Shown one piece after another: positions 9,586 to 18,488 of a stretch of 64,000 nt of DNA. The notes beneath the pieces were generated by a model. It was not told where the DNA came from, made no database searches, and saw nothing but the letters and a program-made list of their open reading frames with translations. The stretch lies in contig NZ_JAKIUR010000001.1 in NCBI RefSeq assembly GCF_021647475.1, forward strand, positions 1 through 64,000, in the 5' to 3' direction. The position numbers were made by a program, and so were the translations under genes. The stretch comes from Lutibacter sp. Lineage in GTDB: Bacteria > Bacteroidota > Bacteroidia > Flavobacteriales > Flavobacteriaceae. How positions within the stretch are numbered: position 1 is the stretch's first letter; every line of letters starts with the position of its first letter.

Positions 9586-10056
9586 TTAGTAGTTACTTTT
9601 AAAGTTATCGCCTCTTCTTGTTGAAAAACTAACCTTAAGAGCATTAACATCTCTAAGCTGATCTTTAATATCTAATATAGTACCAACACTTGCTTTTTTA
9701 TCTGCTTTAATAGAAGTTGTCATATATTTTACTTCATCTTCTTTTCTTTGAGATCTTTCTGATAAAATAAAACTAATAATATCACCAACTTTAATAATTT
9801 TATCATTTACCTGAATTTCATCTCCTGAAATACGTTTATCTTTAGATTTACCAACATAAATTGTGCTAACTAAACTTTTATGTTCAAGTTTTTTAACCTC
9901 ACTTGCCATAGGTAAATCTGGTTTCTTAATTATTAAATCTGTTTGTCTCATAGTTGTTGAAACCATAAAAAAGAACAATAACATAAATACAATATCAGGT
10001 AATGACGCTGTCGAGATTGCAGGCAATCCTTTTTTCTTTTTTGAAAATTTACTCAT
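9586..10056 (-). CDS. exbD: ExbD/TolR-family biopolymer transport protein (short paralogue)
   Basis: Second ExbD of the operon, 156 residues. A short cytoplasmic N-terminus (SKFSKKKKGLPAISTASL) precedes the single membrane helix containing the essential aspartate (LPDIVFMLLFFFMVSTTM, about 20-38). The C-terminus is a periplasmic ExbD domain. ExbD proteins convert proton flow through the ExbB ring into force on TonB-like partners. It follows the longer exbD by 9 bp and is the last gene of exbB-unknown-exbD-exbD. No tonB gene adjoins. Confidence 0.85.
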   Translation of the reverse strand: MSKFSKKKKGLPAISTASLPDIVFMLLFFFMVSTTMRQTDLIIKKPDLPMASEVKKLEHKSLVSTIYVGKSKDKRISGDEIQVNDKIIKVGDIISFILSERSQRKEDEVKYMTTSIKADKKASVGTILDIKDQLRDVNALKVSFSTRRGDNFKSNY

Positions 10057-10065
10057 AATCTGATA

Positions 10066-10683
10066 TTATTTAATAGGTTCAGGTTCAGTAATAATTTGAG
10101 GGTATTTTGCTTTCAAATTATCTAATTTCGTTTTTATCGCTTCTGACTTATCATTTTTATAATCCTTCTTTAAATCACTATAAGATCTATTATATAATTT
10201 TAAAGAAAGATTATTTCTTAATTCATTATATGCCATTTCAATTTCATTTTGAATGGTAATGTACATACCATAAGTAGTTCCTCTTGAGCTTGTTAATGAA
10301 ATAATCGCTTTTGTAGGATGATCAGAAGATGCAGGGTCTTTTGCTCCATTACAGTAATCACAAGGCTCTCCAGGTTTACCATCTTTTGGGGCACTTAATC
10401 CTCCACCATTATCTATAAAATCCATTGCTAATTTCTTAATATCTCCAACTTTCACATTTGCATTCTCAACTAACAACTGGTTATTTCTGTTAACCACAAT
10501 ATCTAAGATATTTTTTTCCTTGATAGTAACTTTAGATTCTACTTTTGTTTTTTCAGGCAATTTACGTGCTATACCTGAATCAACATCCATAGTAGTTGTT
10601 ACTAAGAAAAATATTAAAAGCAAAAATGCAATGTCTGCCATAGAGCCAGCATTAATTTCTGAATTTTCTGTTCTTCTTCCCAT
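10066..10683 (-). CDS. exbD: ExbD/TolR-family protein, long form with CxxC insert
   Basis: ExbD paralogue of 205 residues. The membrane helix carries the conserved aspartate in SMADIAFLLLIFFLVTTTM (about 14-32). The periplasmic domain is longer than usual. It has an inserted glycine/proline-rich loop with a CDYC motif at about 108-111, and after the domain a lysine-rich C-terminal tail ending TEPEPIK. The gene lies 4 bp after the four-helix protein gene and 9 bp before the short exbD. Two ExbD forms beside one ExbB suggest a heteromeric peptidoglycan- or TonB-facing component; this is inference. Confidence 0.85.
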   Translation of the reverse strand: MGRRTENSEINAGSMADIAFLLLIFFLVTTTMDVDSGIARKLPEKTKVESKVTIKEKNILDIVVNRNNQLLVENANVKVGDIKKLAMDFIDNGGGLSAPKDGKPGEPCDYCNGAKDPASSDHPTKAIISLTSSRGTTYGMYITIQNEIEMAYNELRNNLSLKLYNRSYSDLKKDYKNDKSEAIKTKLDNLKAKYPQIITEPEPIK

Positions 10684-10687
10684 ATTA

Positions 10688-11149
10688 TTATTTTACTAAT
10701 GATTTTAAAAAATCATATAAAAACAGCACTAAGCCTATAACACCTAAGTAAAAACTAAAATTTATTAAAGTACTCACCCATTTAGACACTACGCCTGCTT
10801 CTCCATCTTTAATTATATTTCCTAAGTTATTAGTAACTGCCCCACTAGATGCAGTACTATACCCAATTACTAATAAAACAGCAAAAAAGGCTACACCTAT
10901 TAAAGTTTTCTTTAATATTTCTGGGTTTTTAAATAAGTTAAGTAATGAAAAAACGACAGAAACAACCGCAACTAATACTAACAAAATTAAAGAGTAAGTT
11001 ATAAATGGCGATAATATAGAATTTTGTAACGCTACATCTGATTTAATTGAATCATCACCCGCCATTACAATTCTAATGAAATAATAGATACCTATTAGTC
11101 CAAATACTCCTGTAATTAAGGTTAGTATTTTTGATAATTTCTTATTCAT
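10688..11149 (-). CDS. Uncharacterised four-helix membrane protein of the exbB/exbD operon
   Basis: Protein of 153 residues with four predicted membrane segments at about 7-29, 48-68, 83-101 and 130-149. It has no recognisable catalytic motif. The gene sits between exbB and the long exbD with gaps of 8 and 4 bp, so it is almost certainly co-expressed and may be a structural part of the motor. I do not recognise a named family. A role as accessory subunit of the ExbB-ExbD complex is inference from position alone. Confidence 0.7.
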   Translation of the reverse strand: MNKKLSKILTLITGVFGLIGIYYFIRIVMAGDDSIKSDVALQNSILSPFITYSLILLVLVAVVSVVFSLLNLFKNPEILKKTLIGVAFFAVLLVIGYSTASSGAVTNNLGNIIKDGEAGVVSKWVSTLINFSFYLGVIGLVLFLYDFLKSLVK

Positions 11150-11157
11150 AATATTTC

Positions 11158-11907
11158 TTATTTTTTTTGTCTAATCAAAAGATCAATAAGTGAAATTGAA
11201 GCATCTTCCATATTATTTACAATACTATCTACTTTAGAAATAATATAATTATAAAATATTTGAAGAATAATTGCAACCACTAAACCAAATACTGTTGTTA
11301 ATAATGCTACTTTAATACCACCAGCAACAACTGCAGGGGAAATGTCACCTGCTACTTGAATAGAGTCAAAGGCAGAAATCATACCAATTACAGTACCCAT
11401 GAAACCAAGCATTGGTGCAAGAGCAATAAATAAAGATAACCAAGAAATATTTTTTTCTAATAATCCCATTTGAACACCACCATAACTTACTACGGCTTTT
11501 TCAACGTTATCAATACCTTCGTCCATTCTATCTAAACCTTGATAGAAAATAGAAGCAACAGGTCCTTTTGTATTTCTACATAATTCTTTTGCAGCTTCAA
11601 CACCTCCAGAAGCCAAAGCTTCATCAACTTTACCCACTAATTTTTTAGTGTTAGTAGTTGCCATGTTTAAATATAAAATTCTTTCAATTGCAATTGCTAA
11701 ACCTAAAATTAAGGTTACCAATACAATACCCATAAAGAAAGGTCCTCCTTCAATAAAACGTTGTTTTAATTCTTGGCGGAAAGTTTTTGCTTCAACTGGT
11801 TTGTCAGCAACTTGTTCGGTTTTAGCAGCTTCTTGAGCTATAGCTTTTGGTGCCGCTCCAAATAACAATAATCCTGTAATTGCAAGGATAGTAAATACTC
11901 TTTTCAT
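11158..11907 (-). CDS. exbB: ExbB/TolQ/MotA proton-channel protein with signal-like N-terminus
   Basis: Proton channel subunit of 249 residues. The N-terminus (about 1-24, ending KAIAQEA) looks like a cleavable signal peptide and is followed by a charged stretch. Three membrane helices of the MotA/TolQ/ExbB domain follow: about 57-78, 154-178 (LSLFIALAPMLGFMGTVIGMIS, the conserved signature) and 196-222. The extra N-terminal region is typical of Bacteroidota ExbB. It is the first gene of a four-gene operon with two exbD genes and is likely to energise TonB-dependent outer-membrane transport. Confidence 0.88.
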   Translation of the reverse strand: MKRVFTILAITGLLLFGAAPKAIAQEAAKTEQVADKPVEAKTFRQELKQRFIEGGPFFMGIVLVTLILGLAIAIERILYLNMATTNTKKLVGKVDEALASGGVEAAKELCRNTKGPVASIFYQGLDRMDEGIDNVEKAVVSYGGVQMGLLEKNISWLSLFIALAPMLGFMGTVIGMISAFDSIQVAGDISPAVVAGGIKVALLTTVFGLVVAIILQIFYNYIISKVDSIVNNMEDASISLIDLLIRQKK

Positions 11908-12204
11908 CGTGTAATAGTTAATTTATTAATTTTTTACGAGTTAAATATAAAATAATTTTCACAAAACAAACAAATCTTAAGAAAAGAAAGATTTTGAAGT
12001 CTTTAACTTCTTCTCATCCCCTGTTTTTGATATCTTTTGCGAATGGCAAGTAACAAAAAATTGTTGAATTCTGAAAATTTTACAAGTACTTTAAGCTATT
12101 TTTTTATAAATAAACACTTTTTTAAACATTCAATAAATTTTTATTAAAAAATGAGTTGTTTATTAACAATTAGACTAATAATAGCTTATTTAACTATAAA
12201 ATAG
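11908..12204. other. Intergenic region between exbB and ansA
   Basis: These 297 AT-rich bases should hold the exbB promoter, but no clean TAnnTTTG box is visible on the minus strand. A small palindrome, TAACTAT-aaa-ATAGTTA (12191-12207), overlaps the ansA stop codon and could be a weak terminator. No open frame or repeat was found. Confidence 0.4.
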
Positions 12205-13242
12205 TTATTCAATAATACTGATTTCTCCACGCAAAGAAGTTTCAAAAACACTTTTAAATTCTTTTTTGGAAATATTTTCACCTAAAAGATACATTAATTT
12301 TGCTAGAGCAGACTCTGTTGTAATATCATTTCCACTTATAATTCCAATTTCTTTTAAAGCAATACTTGTTTCATATTGTCCCATAATAACATTACCTGAT
12401 TCGCATTGAGTTACGTTAATTATATGGATACCTTTTTGTATTCCTTTTTTTAATAAATTGATAAACCAAGATTCAGTACTTGCATTTCCTGACCCGTAGG
12501 TTTCTAAAATAACTCCTTCAATATCTGGAATATTTAAAATACTTTCAACAACCTTTTTATTAATACCTGGAAATACTTTTAGTATAACAATATTGTTATT
12601 TAGTTTTTTTCTAACTTTTAATTCCTTTCTTAATTTTGGCTTATAAATTATTGATTTATTAAAATTTAAATGCACTCCACTTATAGCTAAAGGTTGAAAA
12701 TTTGGTGAAGTGAAGGCTTCAAAATTTTCAGCATTTATTTTTGTAGTTCTGTTAGCTCTATATAATTTATATTCAAAATACAAACAGACTTCCGAAATAA
12801 TTGGCAATCCATTTTCTTGTGCTGATGCAATTTCAATGGAGGTAATTAAGTTTTCTTTAGCATCCGTTCTTAAATCTCCAATTGGTAATTGTGAGCCTGT
12901 AAAAATTACTGGTTTAGCTAAATTTTCAAACATAAAACTAATTGCAGATGATGTATATGACATTGTATCAGAACCATGTAACACTACAAATCCATCATAA
13001 TTTTCATAATTTTCTTCTATAATTCCAGCAATTAACACCCAAGATTTAGGATTCATATTAGAGGAATCAATAGGATTTTCAAATGAAATACTACGTACTT
13101 TACAATTAAGCTGATTAATTTCAGGAATATGTTTTAATAATTTATCAAAATTAAAATTCTTTAAAGCTCCTGTTTTATAATCTTTAAGCATACCAATAGT
13201 TCCACCAGTATAAATCAATAATATTTGAGGAATTTTTGTCAT
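12205..13242 (-). CDS. ansA: Type I L-asparaginase
   Basis: Cytosolic enzyme hydrolysing L-asparagine to aspartate and ammonia. The 345-residue protein carries both asparaginase signatures: the nucleophile threonine in YTGGTIGM (about 11-18) and the second catalytic block LHGSDTMSYTSSAI (about 88-101). No signal peptide is present, which fits the cytoplasmic type I enzyme (AnsA) rather than the periplasmic type II. It lies upstream of exbB on the same strand but is separated by about 300 bp. Start chosen at the ATG giving the usual short N-terminus before the first beta-strand. Confidence 0.9.
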   Translation of the reverse strand: MTKIPQILLIYTGGTIGMLKDYKTGALKNFNFDKLLKHIPEINQLNCKVRSISFENPIDSSNMNPKSWVLIAGIIEENYENYDGFVVLHGSDTMSYTSSAISFMFENLAKPVIFTGSQLPIGDLRTDAKENLITSIEIASAQENGLPIISEVCLYFEYKLYRANRTTKINAENFEAFTSPNFQPLAISGVHLNFNKSIIYKPKLRKELKVRKKLNNNIVILKVFPGINKKVVESILNIPDIEGVILETYGSGNASTESWFINLLKKGIQKGIHIINVTQCESGNVIMGQYETSIALKEIGIISGNDITTESALAKLMYLLGENISKKEFKSVFETSLRGEISIIE

Positions 13243-13320
13243 TTTGTCTTATTCTTTTTTTGGAATAATTTATGATGTAAATTTACCAAATAAAAACACA
13301 TTACATAAAAAATTAAAGAG

Positions 13321-14019
13321 ATGATTGGATTTTATGTCTTAATAGGAATTATATCACTAATTAGCTGGCTTGTCAGTAACCAATTAAAAAAGAAATTTGC
13401 CTACTATTCTAAAATTAGCTTACAAAACGGATTAAGCGGAAAAGAAATTGCTGAAAAAATGTTACATGATAATGGTATTTATGATGTTAAAGTAATTTCA
13501 GTACAAGGACAATTAACAGATCATTACAATCCTATCACCAAAACGGTTAATTTAAGCGATGTTGTTTATAATCAACGAAACACCGCATCTGCCGCAGTAG
13601 CAGCTCACGAATGTGGTCATGCAGTTCAACATGCAAAAGCGTACAAATGGCTAACTTTACGTTCACAACTTGTTCCTGCCGTTAATATTTCTTCAAAATT
13701 TTCTCAGTGGTTAATAATTGGTGGACTTATTTTAGGTGCAGCATCTGGAAATACTGGAATAGGATTTTTAATTGCTGTAATTGGATTAATAATGATGGTA
13801 GTTGCTACTATTTTCAGTTTTATTACACTCCCAGTAGAATATGATGCAAGTAACAGAGCTTTGCTTTGGTTAAAAAATAACAACATGTTAACTAATAATG
13901 AACAAGAAGGAGCAAAAGATGCTTTAAAGTGGGCTGCACGAACTTATTTGGTTGCTGCTTTAGGTTCTTTAGCAATGTTACTTTATTGGGGATTAAAAAT
14001 TTTAGGTTCTAGAAATTAA
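13321..14019 (+). CDS. Membrane zinc metallopeptidase, YugP/Zn_peptidase_2 family
   Basis: Integral membrane peptidase of 232 residues. Membrane helices lie at about 3-20, 127-165 and 207-225. The zinc-binding motif HECGH is at residues 96-100 in AAVAAHECGHAVQHA. The family (PF04298, YugP-like) is widespread but its substrates are not established. The gene is divergent from ansA and convergent with the Lrp gene, with a single base between the two stop codons. Confidence 0.85.
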   Translation: MIGFYVLIGIISLISWLVSNQLKKKFAYYSKISLQNGLSGKEIAEKMLHDNGIYDVKVISVQGQLTDHYNPITKTVNLSDVVYNQRNTASAAVAAHECGHAVQHAKAYKWLTLRSQLVPAVNISSKFSQWLIIGGLILGAASGNTGIGFLIAVIGLIMMVVATIFSFITLPVEYDASNRALLWLKNNNMLTNNEQEGAKDALKWAARTYLVAALGSLAMLLYWGLKILGSRN

Positions 14020-14020
14020 G

Positions 14021-14485
14021 TTATATTTTTATTTGTCGATCTATTTGTTGATCTAATGATATAAAAGTTTCTGTTCTGGCTACTCCTTTAATAGATTGAA
14101 TTTCTTGATTTAATAATTTCATTAAATGCTCATTATCTTTACATAAAATTTTTATGAAAATTGCCCAGTTTCCTGTGGTATAATGACTTTCAATTACTTC
14201 TGGTATTTCTTTTAAACGCTTAATTGCTTCAGAATATTTACTTGCGGTATCTAAAAACACACCCACAAATGCCAATGTTTTATATCCGATTACTTTTGGG
14301 TTAATTACAAATTTTGAACCTGCTATTAAACCTGATGCTTCTAATTTTCGTAATCTTTGATGAATGGCAGCACCAGATATTCCAACTTTTCTAGCAATAC
14401 TTAATATTGGTGTACGAGCATCTGCCATTAAACTTTTTAAAATAATTTTATCTATACCATCAATATGTAATTGCTTTTCTTTCAT
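14021..14485 (-). CDS. Lrp/AsnC-family transcriptional regulator
   Basis: DNA-binding protein of 154 residues with the standard two-part layout. A winged helix-turn-helix is at about 8-60 (ARTPILSIARKVGISGAAIHQRLRKLE), and a RAM/AsnC ligand-binding domain at about 70-150. Members sense amino acids and often control transport or catabolic genes. The neighbours (zinc peptidase, accC) give no clear target. It lies downstream of accC but a terminator between them argues for separate transcription. Confidence 0.85.
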   Translation of the reverse strand: MKEKQLHIDGIDKIILKSLMADARTPILSIARKVGISGAAIHQRLRKLEASGLIAGSKFVINPKVIGYKTLAFVGVFLDTASKYSEAIKRLKEIPEVIESHYTTGNWAIFIKILCKDNEHLMKLLNQEIQSIKGVARTETFISLDQQIDRQIKI

Positions 14486-14512
14486 AAGTTCTTAATTTGA
14501 AGGTAAATTTAT

Positions 14513-14549
14513 AAAAAAAAGAGGATTTGAAACCAAATCCTCTTTTTTA
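14513..14549 (-). terminator. Terminator after accC
   Basis: GAGGATTTG (14521-14529) pairs with CAAATCCTC (14534-14542) around a four-base loop. On the minus strand it is followed by a run of eight T residues. It closes the DUF177-rpmF-fabH-accB-accC operon and is symmetric enough to act in both directions. Confidence 0.85.
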
Positions 14550-14571
14550 ATTTAAAATATACTTTTTTAAC

Positions 14572-15930
14572 TTATTCTTCCTCTTCTTCTATTGGAAGTA
14601 ATTCAAAACTATCCATAAAAGCAGTAGTATATTTACCTGCAATATAATCAGGATTATCCATCAATTGCCTATGAAATGGAATAGTTGTTTTAATTCCTTC
14701 AATTATAAACTCCTCTAAAGCTCTACGCATTTTATTAATTGCTCCTTCTCTCGTTTGAGCCGTAGTAATTAATTTTGCAATCATAGAATCATAATTTGGC
14801 GGAATAGTATATCCTGCATACACATGAGTATCCACACGAACTCCATGCCCTCCTGGAACATGCAATGTTGTTATTTCACCTGGTGACGGCCTAAAATTAT
14901 TAAAAGGATCTTCTGCATTAATTCTACATTCAATAGCGTGTAATTTTGGAAGATAATTTTTTCCAGAAATTGGAATACCTGCAGCAACTTTAATTTGTTC
15001 GTAAATTAAATCATAATCTATAACTTGTTCTGTAATTGGATGTTCTACTTGAATTCTAGTGTTCATTTCCATAAAATAGAAATTTTTATGTTTATCCACT
15101 AAAAATTCTACAGTTCCTGCACCTTCATAATTTATACTTTCTGCTGCCCTAATAGCTGCTTCTCCCATTTTTTTTCGAAGTGCAACGGTCATAAAAGGTG
15201 ATGGAGCTTCTTCTGTTAATTTTTGATGACGACGTTGAATAGAACAATCTCTCTCAGATAAATGGCAAGCGTGCCCTTCTGAATCACCAATTATTTGAAT
15301 TTCAATATGACGAGGTTCTTCAATTAATTTTTCCAAATACATTCCGTCATTTCCAAAACAAGCAAAGGCTTCTTGTCTGGCGGCATCCCATTTTTCTTTT
15401 AAATCTTCCTTTTTCCAAACATCTCTCATTCCTTTTCCTCCTCCTCCAGCAGTTGCTTTTAACATTACTGGATAACCTATTTCATCAGCTAATTTTTCAG
15501 TTTCTTCAAAAGTTTCTAAAATCCCCTCAGAACCCGGAATTATTGGTATACCTGCAGCTTTCATTGTTTCTCTGGCAGATGCTTTATCTCCCATTCTATT
15601 AATCATATCTTCAGAAGCTCCGATAAATTTAATACCATATTCTTCACATAATTTTGAAAATTTAGCGTTTTCAGCTAAAAATCCGTACCCTGGATGAATG
15701 GCATCTGCATTGGTAATTTCTGCTGCCGTAAAAATAGCTGTCATTTTTAAGTAGGATTCACTGCTTGGTGCAGGACCAATACAAACTGCTTCATCAGCAA
15801 ATTTAACATGTAAACTATCGGCATCAGCAGTAGAATAAACTGCAACTGTTTTTATACCAATTTCCTTACAGGTTCTAATTATGCGCAATGCTATTTCACC
15901 TCTATTGGCTATTAATATTTTTTTAAACAT
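14572..15930 (-). CDS. accC: Acetyl-CoA carboxylase, biotin carboxylase subunit
   Basis: Cytosolic biotin carboxylase that carboxylates the biotin on AccB using ATP and bicarbonate, the first half of acetyl-CoA carboxylase. The frame is open seven codons further upstream, but the ATG at 15930 (MFKKILIANRGEIALRI) gives the universal N-terminus, so it is preferred, making 452 residues. ATP-grasp features include the glycine-rich loop KATAGGGGKGMR (about 159-170), HIEIQIIGD, and the catalytic EMNTRIQVEHPITE (about 287-300). It is the last gene of the operon. The C-terminus ends in an acidic EEEEE tail. Confidence 0.95.
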   Translation of the reverse strand: MFKKILIANRGEIALRIIRTCKEIGIKTVAVYSTADADSLHVKFADEAVCIGPAPSSESYLKMTAIFTAAEITNADAIHPGYGFLAENAKFSKLCEEYGIKFIGASEDMINRMGDKASARETMKAAGIPIIPGSEGILETFEETEKLADEIGYPVMLKATAGGGGKGMRDVWKKEDLKEKWDAARQEAFACFGNDGMYLEKLIEEPRHIEIQIIGDSEGHACHLSERDCSIQRRHQKLTEEAPSPFMTVALRKKMGEAAIRAAESINYEGAGTVEFLVDKHKNFYFMEMNTRIQVEHPITEQVIDYDLIYEQIKVAAGIPISGKNYLPKLHAIECRINAEDPFNNFRPSPGEITTLHVPGGHGVRVDTHVYAGYTIPPNYDSMIAKLITTAQTREGAINKMRRALEEFIIEGIKTTIPFHRQLMDNPDYIAGKYTTAFMDSFELLPIEEEEE

Positions 15931-16007
15931 ACTATCTATTTGAAGTTTCAATTTTCAATAAATATCAAAGAGTTGATAAATTTAATTATTGAAGTTTGGA
16001 TTAAACG

Positions 16008-16490
16008 TTACGATGGATCTACTAAAAATAGAGGTTGTCCAAATTCAACTGGTGTACCATCTTCTACTAAAACTTTAATTATTTTACCTGATACTTCAGA
16101 TTCAATTTCGTTAAATAGTTTCATAGCTTCTACAATACAAACTATAGTATCTTCATTAACATTATCTCCTACTTCGATAAACATTGGTTTATCAGGTGAT
16201 GGTTTTCTATAAAAAGTACCAATAATAGGTGAAGTTATTTCAATATATTTTGAATTCTCTTCTTTTGTAGAATCCTCAGCTGGTTTTGATATTTCAGCAG
16301 GAGTTTGAGCTACAGGTACTCCCATTGTCATTTGGGGCATTCCCATTGGTGCTTGTTGAACAATAGTAGTTTCGGTTTTCTCTGATCCCGTTTTAATGGT
16401 GATTTTTATATCTTCCATTTCCAATTTCACTTCACTTGCTCCAGATTTTGCAACAAATTTTATAAGATTTTGAATATCTTTTAAATCCAT
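16008..16490 (-). CDS. accB: Acetyl-CoA carboxylase, biotin carboxyl carrier protein
   Basis: Biotin carrier of acetyl-CoA carboxylase, 160 residues. An N-terminal helical segment (about 1-35) is followed by a methionine/proline-rich linker (about 47-75) and the biotinyl domain (82-158). The biotin attachment lysine is K124 in VEAMKLFNEIE, the AccB form of the motif, in contrast to the EAMKMEN form of the decarboxylase carrier at 39354. It lies between fabH and accC, with gaps of 27 and 77 bp. Confidence 0.95.
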   Translation of the reverse strand: MDLKDIQNLIKFVAKSGASEVKLEMEDIKITIKTGSEKTETTIVQQAPMGMPQMTMGVPVAQTPAEISKPAEDSTKEENSKYIEITSPIIGTFYRKPSPDKPMFIEVGDNVNEDTIVCIVEAMKLFNEIESEVSGKIIKVLVEDGTPVEFGQPLFLVDPS

Positions 16491-16517
16491 ACTCTTTTGG
16501 TGTTAGTTGTTTATATT

Positions 16518-17513
16518 TTATGAGTTATAGCCCCATTTAAAGTAAATGGCTCCCCAAGTGAAACCACCTCCAAAGGAAGCAAAAATTATATTATCTCCTT
16601 TTTTAAGTTGTTTTTCGTAATCTGATAGTAATAATGGAATGGTGGCTGAGGTTGTGTTTCCATATTTTTCAATATTCATCATTACCTTAGAATCGTCTAA
16701 ATTAATTCTTCTTGCAGTAGCATCAATAATACGTTTATTTGCTTGATGTGCTGTTAACCAATTTACTGATTCATTAGTTAAATTATTTCGTTCTAATATT
16801 TTCACAGTAACATCTGCCATGTTAAAAACAGCATTTTTAAAAACAGTTTTACCATCTTGAAATACAAAATTTTCTTTTTTATCAATGGCTTCTTTGGTTA
16901 CAGGATATAATGAGCCACTTGCTTTTACTTGTAAAAATTCACGGCCAACGCCATCACTTTTTAAAATTTCATCTTGTAACCCTAATCCTTCTTCATTTGG
17001 TTCAAATAAAACTGCACCAGCACCATCTCCAAAAATAATACAAGTTGCTCTATCAGTATAATCAATCATTGATGAGCATTTATCTGCTCCAATAAGCAAC
17101 ACTTTTTTATATTTACCAGATTCAATATAACTTGACGCTACAGACATTCCGAAAAGAAAACTTGAACAAGCTGCTTCTAAATCGAATCCAAAAGCATTAG
17201 TTGCACCAATTTGAGTTGCTGTAAAAACCGCTGTTGATGCCGCTTGCATATCTGGCGTTGCAGTAGAAACAATTACTAAATCAATTTCTTTAGGATCAAG
17301 ATTTTTTTTCTCTAGAAGTTGCTTTGCTGCTTTAATTGCCATATAGGAGGTTCCTTTACCTTCTCCTTTTAATATTCTGCGTTCTTTTATTCCAGTTCTT
17401 GCTGTAATCCATTCGTCATTTGTATCTACCATTTTTTCTAACATTTTATTTGTTAAAACAAAATCTGGTACATACTTTCCTACGCCCGTTATTACTGCTG
17501 TAATTTTTTTCAT
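16518..17513 (-). CDS. fabH: 3-oxoacyl-ACP synthase III (KAS III)
   Basis: Starts fatty-acid elongation by condensing acyl-CoA with malonyl-ACP. The 331-residue thiolase-fold protein shows the catalytic cysteine C116 in LEAACSSFLFG, the histidine in TAHQANKRI (about 254), and the asparagine in EKYGNTTSAT (about 284). Length and the start MKKITAVITGVGKYVP are standard. The operon order rpmF-fabH-accB-accC is a classical bacterial grouping, here without plsX. Confidence 0.93.
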   Translation of the reverse strand: MKKITAVITGVGKYVPDFVLTNKMLEKMVDTNDEWITARTGIKERRILKGEGKGTSYMAIKAAKQLLEKKNLDPKEIDLVIVSTATPDMQAASTAVFTATQIGATNAFGFDLEAACSSFLFGMSVASSYIESGKYKKVLLIGADKCSSMIDYTDRATCIIFGDGAGAVLFEPNEEGLGLQDEILKSDGVGREFLQVKASGSLYPVTKEAIDKKENFVFQDGKTVFKNAVFNMADVTVKILERNNLTNESVNWLTAHQANKRIIDATARRINLDDSKVMMNIEKYGNTTSATIPLLLSDYEKQLKKGDNIIFASFGGGFTWGAIYFKWGYNS

Positions 17514-17614
17514 ATATAGTTAAATCATACTAAAAAAGTGGTTCAAAGTAATGAAAATTATTTTGATTTAATAGCGACTTTTATCATTTTCTGATGAGAT
17601 TAAATGTTAAAAAT

Positions 17615-17645
17615 AAAAAAACCCTCAGTAAGAGAGTTTTTATAA
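17615..17645 (-). terminator. Hairpin with T run between rpmF and fabH
   Basis: On the minus strand AACTCTC and GAGGGTT pair (one G-T wobble) around TTACT, followed by six T residues. Its place inside the operon suggests attenuation, so that rpmF and DUF177 are expressed above fabH-accB-accC, or a separate fabH promoter downstream. Confidence 0.6.
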
Positions 17646-17662
17646 TCTTAATATTAAACCAA

Positions 17663-17857
17663 TTAAGCTATGTTTTCTTCAGAATCAATTACTATTTGAC
17701 CACGGTAATATAACTTACCTTCGTGCCAATGAGCTCTGTGATACAAGTGAGCTTCTCCTGTAGTTGGGTCAACAGCTACTTGAGGTGCAACAGCTTTGTA
17801 ATGAGTTCTTCTTTTATCTCTTCTGGTTTTTGATATTTTTCTTTTAGGATGTGCCAT
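17663..17857 (-). CDS. rpmF: Ribosomal protein bL32
   Basis: Large-subunit ribosomal protein of 64 residues starting MAHPKRKISKTRRDKRRTHYK, the normal bL32 N-terminus. The zinc-ribbon cysteines found in some bL32 proteins are absent, so this is the C-minus form. Its start overlaps the end of the DUF177 gene by 14 bp, indicating translational coupling. Confidence 0.95.
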   Translation of the reverse strand: MAHPKRKISKTRRDKRRTHYKAVAPQVAVDPTTGEAHLYHRAHWHEGKLYYRGQIVIDSEENIA

Positions 17858-18404
17858 TACTTGTATTTTTATCTATTAGTATATTCTTTAATTTATTCCA
17901 TCTAGGATCAATATCCTCGTTTTCAATTTTATTTTTTAATTCTTTTGGTTCTAATTCTTTTAACTTTTCTAAAACTTGAGATTGCAAAGTTCCATCTTCA
18001 ACACCTGGATGAATTCGTTTTAAAGGTATTGTCAATACTATTGATTCATACAAATATTGAGCAACATTTACTTTAAACTCACTATGCGGAAGAATTAATA
18101 ACTCTTCATTTTCGTTGTTATAAGCATCACCAAACTTAATAATTAAGTTGTTTTCTGCTTTTATTGGTTGATGATATAATTCGTTTGTAACATCACAAGC
18201 CATTTCAACCCAACCTGAAAATGAAAAATTTAATTCAAAAATAGTAGGTTTTTTTAAAAACTTTATGTGCACCTTTACATTTGAATCATTTAATTCATCG
18301 TAGTTAAAAAAATCAAAGAACTTTTTTTCAATTAAATATTCAAATTGATGGTTTCCTTCTTTTAATCCTATAAAAGAAATGTCAAAGTCTTTTAAATCTT
18401 TCAT
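17844..18404 (-). CDS. DUF177 (YceD) family protein
   Basis: Protein of 186 residues, first gene of the rpmF-fabH-acc operon. The pairing of a DUF177/YceD gene directly before rpmF is a hallmark arrangement across bacteria. The family has been linked to 23S rRNA accumulation in plants and bacteria. Here it has the usual central GWVEMACDVTNELYHQPI-type strand region (about 63-80) but without the CxxC pair of many members; only one cysteine is present. An upstream -7 box at 18427 probably drives the operon. Confidence 0.8.
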   Translation of the reverse strand: MKDLKDFDISFIGLKEGNHQFEYLIEKKFFDFFNYDELNDSNVKVHIKFLKKPTIFELNFSFSGWVEMACDVTNELYHQPIKAENNLIIKFGDAYNNENEELLILPHSEFKVNVAQYLYESIVLTIPLKRIHPGVEDGTLQSQVLEKLKELEPKELKNKIENEDIDPRWNKLKNILIDKNTSNGTS

Positions 18405-18426
18405 TTAGATCTTCAATTTGAGCGTG

Positions 18427-18434
18427 CAAAGATA
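18427..18434 (-). promoter_or_regulatory. -7 box of the DUF177-rpmF-fabH-acc operon
   Basis: CAAAGATA on the plus strand reads TATCTTTG on the minus strand, an exact TAnnTTTG match 22 bp before the DUF177 start. No TTTG -33 box is evident. Confidence 0.6.
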
Positions 18435-18488
18435 TAAAATATTTATTTTTTAAATAGAATATATTTTGAAAATTTATTTATTTTATTT

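Noticed and set aside
16008..16490. AccB/AccC as partners of the methylmalonyl-CoA carboxyltransferase
   Set aside because: They sit in the fabH operon with an AccB-type biotin motif; the MmdA cluster has its own biotin carrier and a decarboxylating OadB pump.
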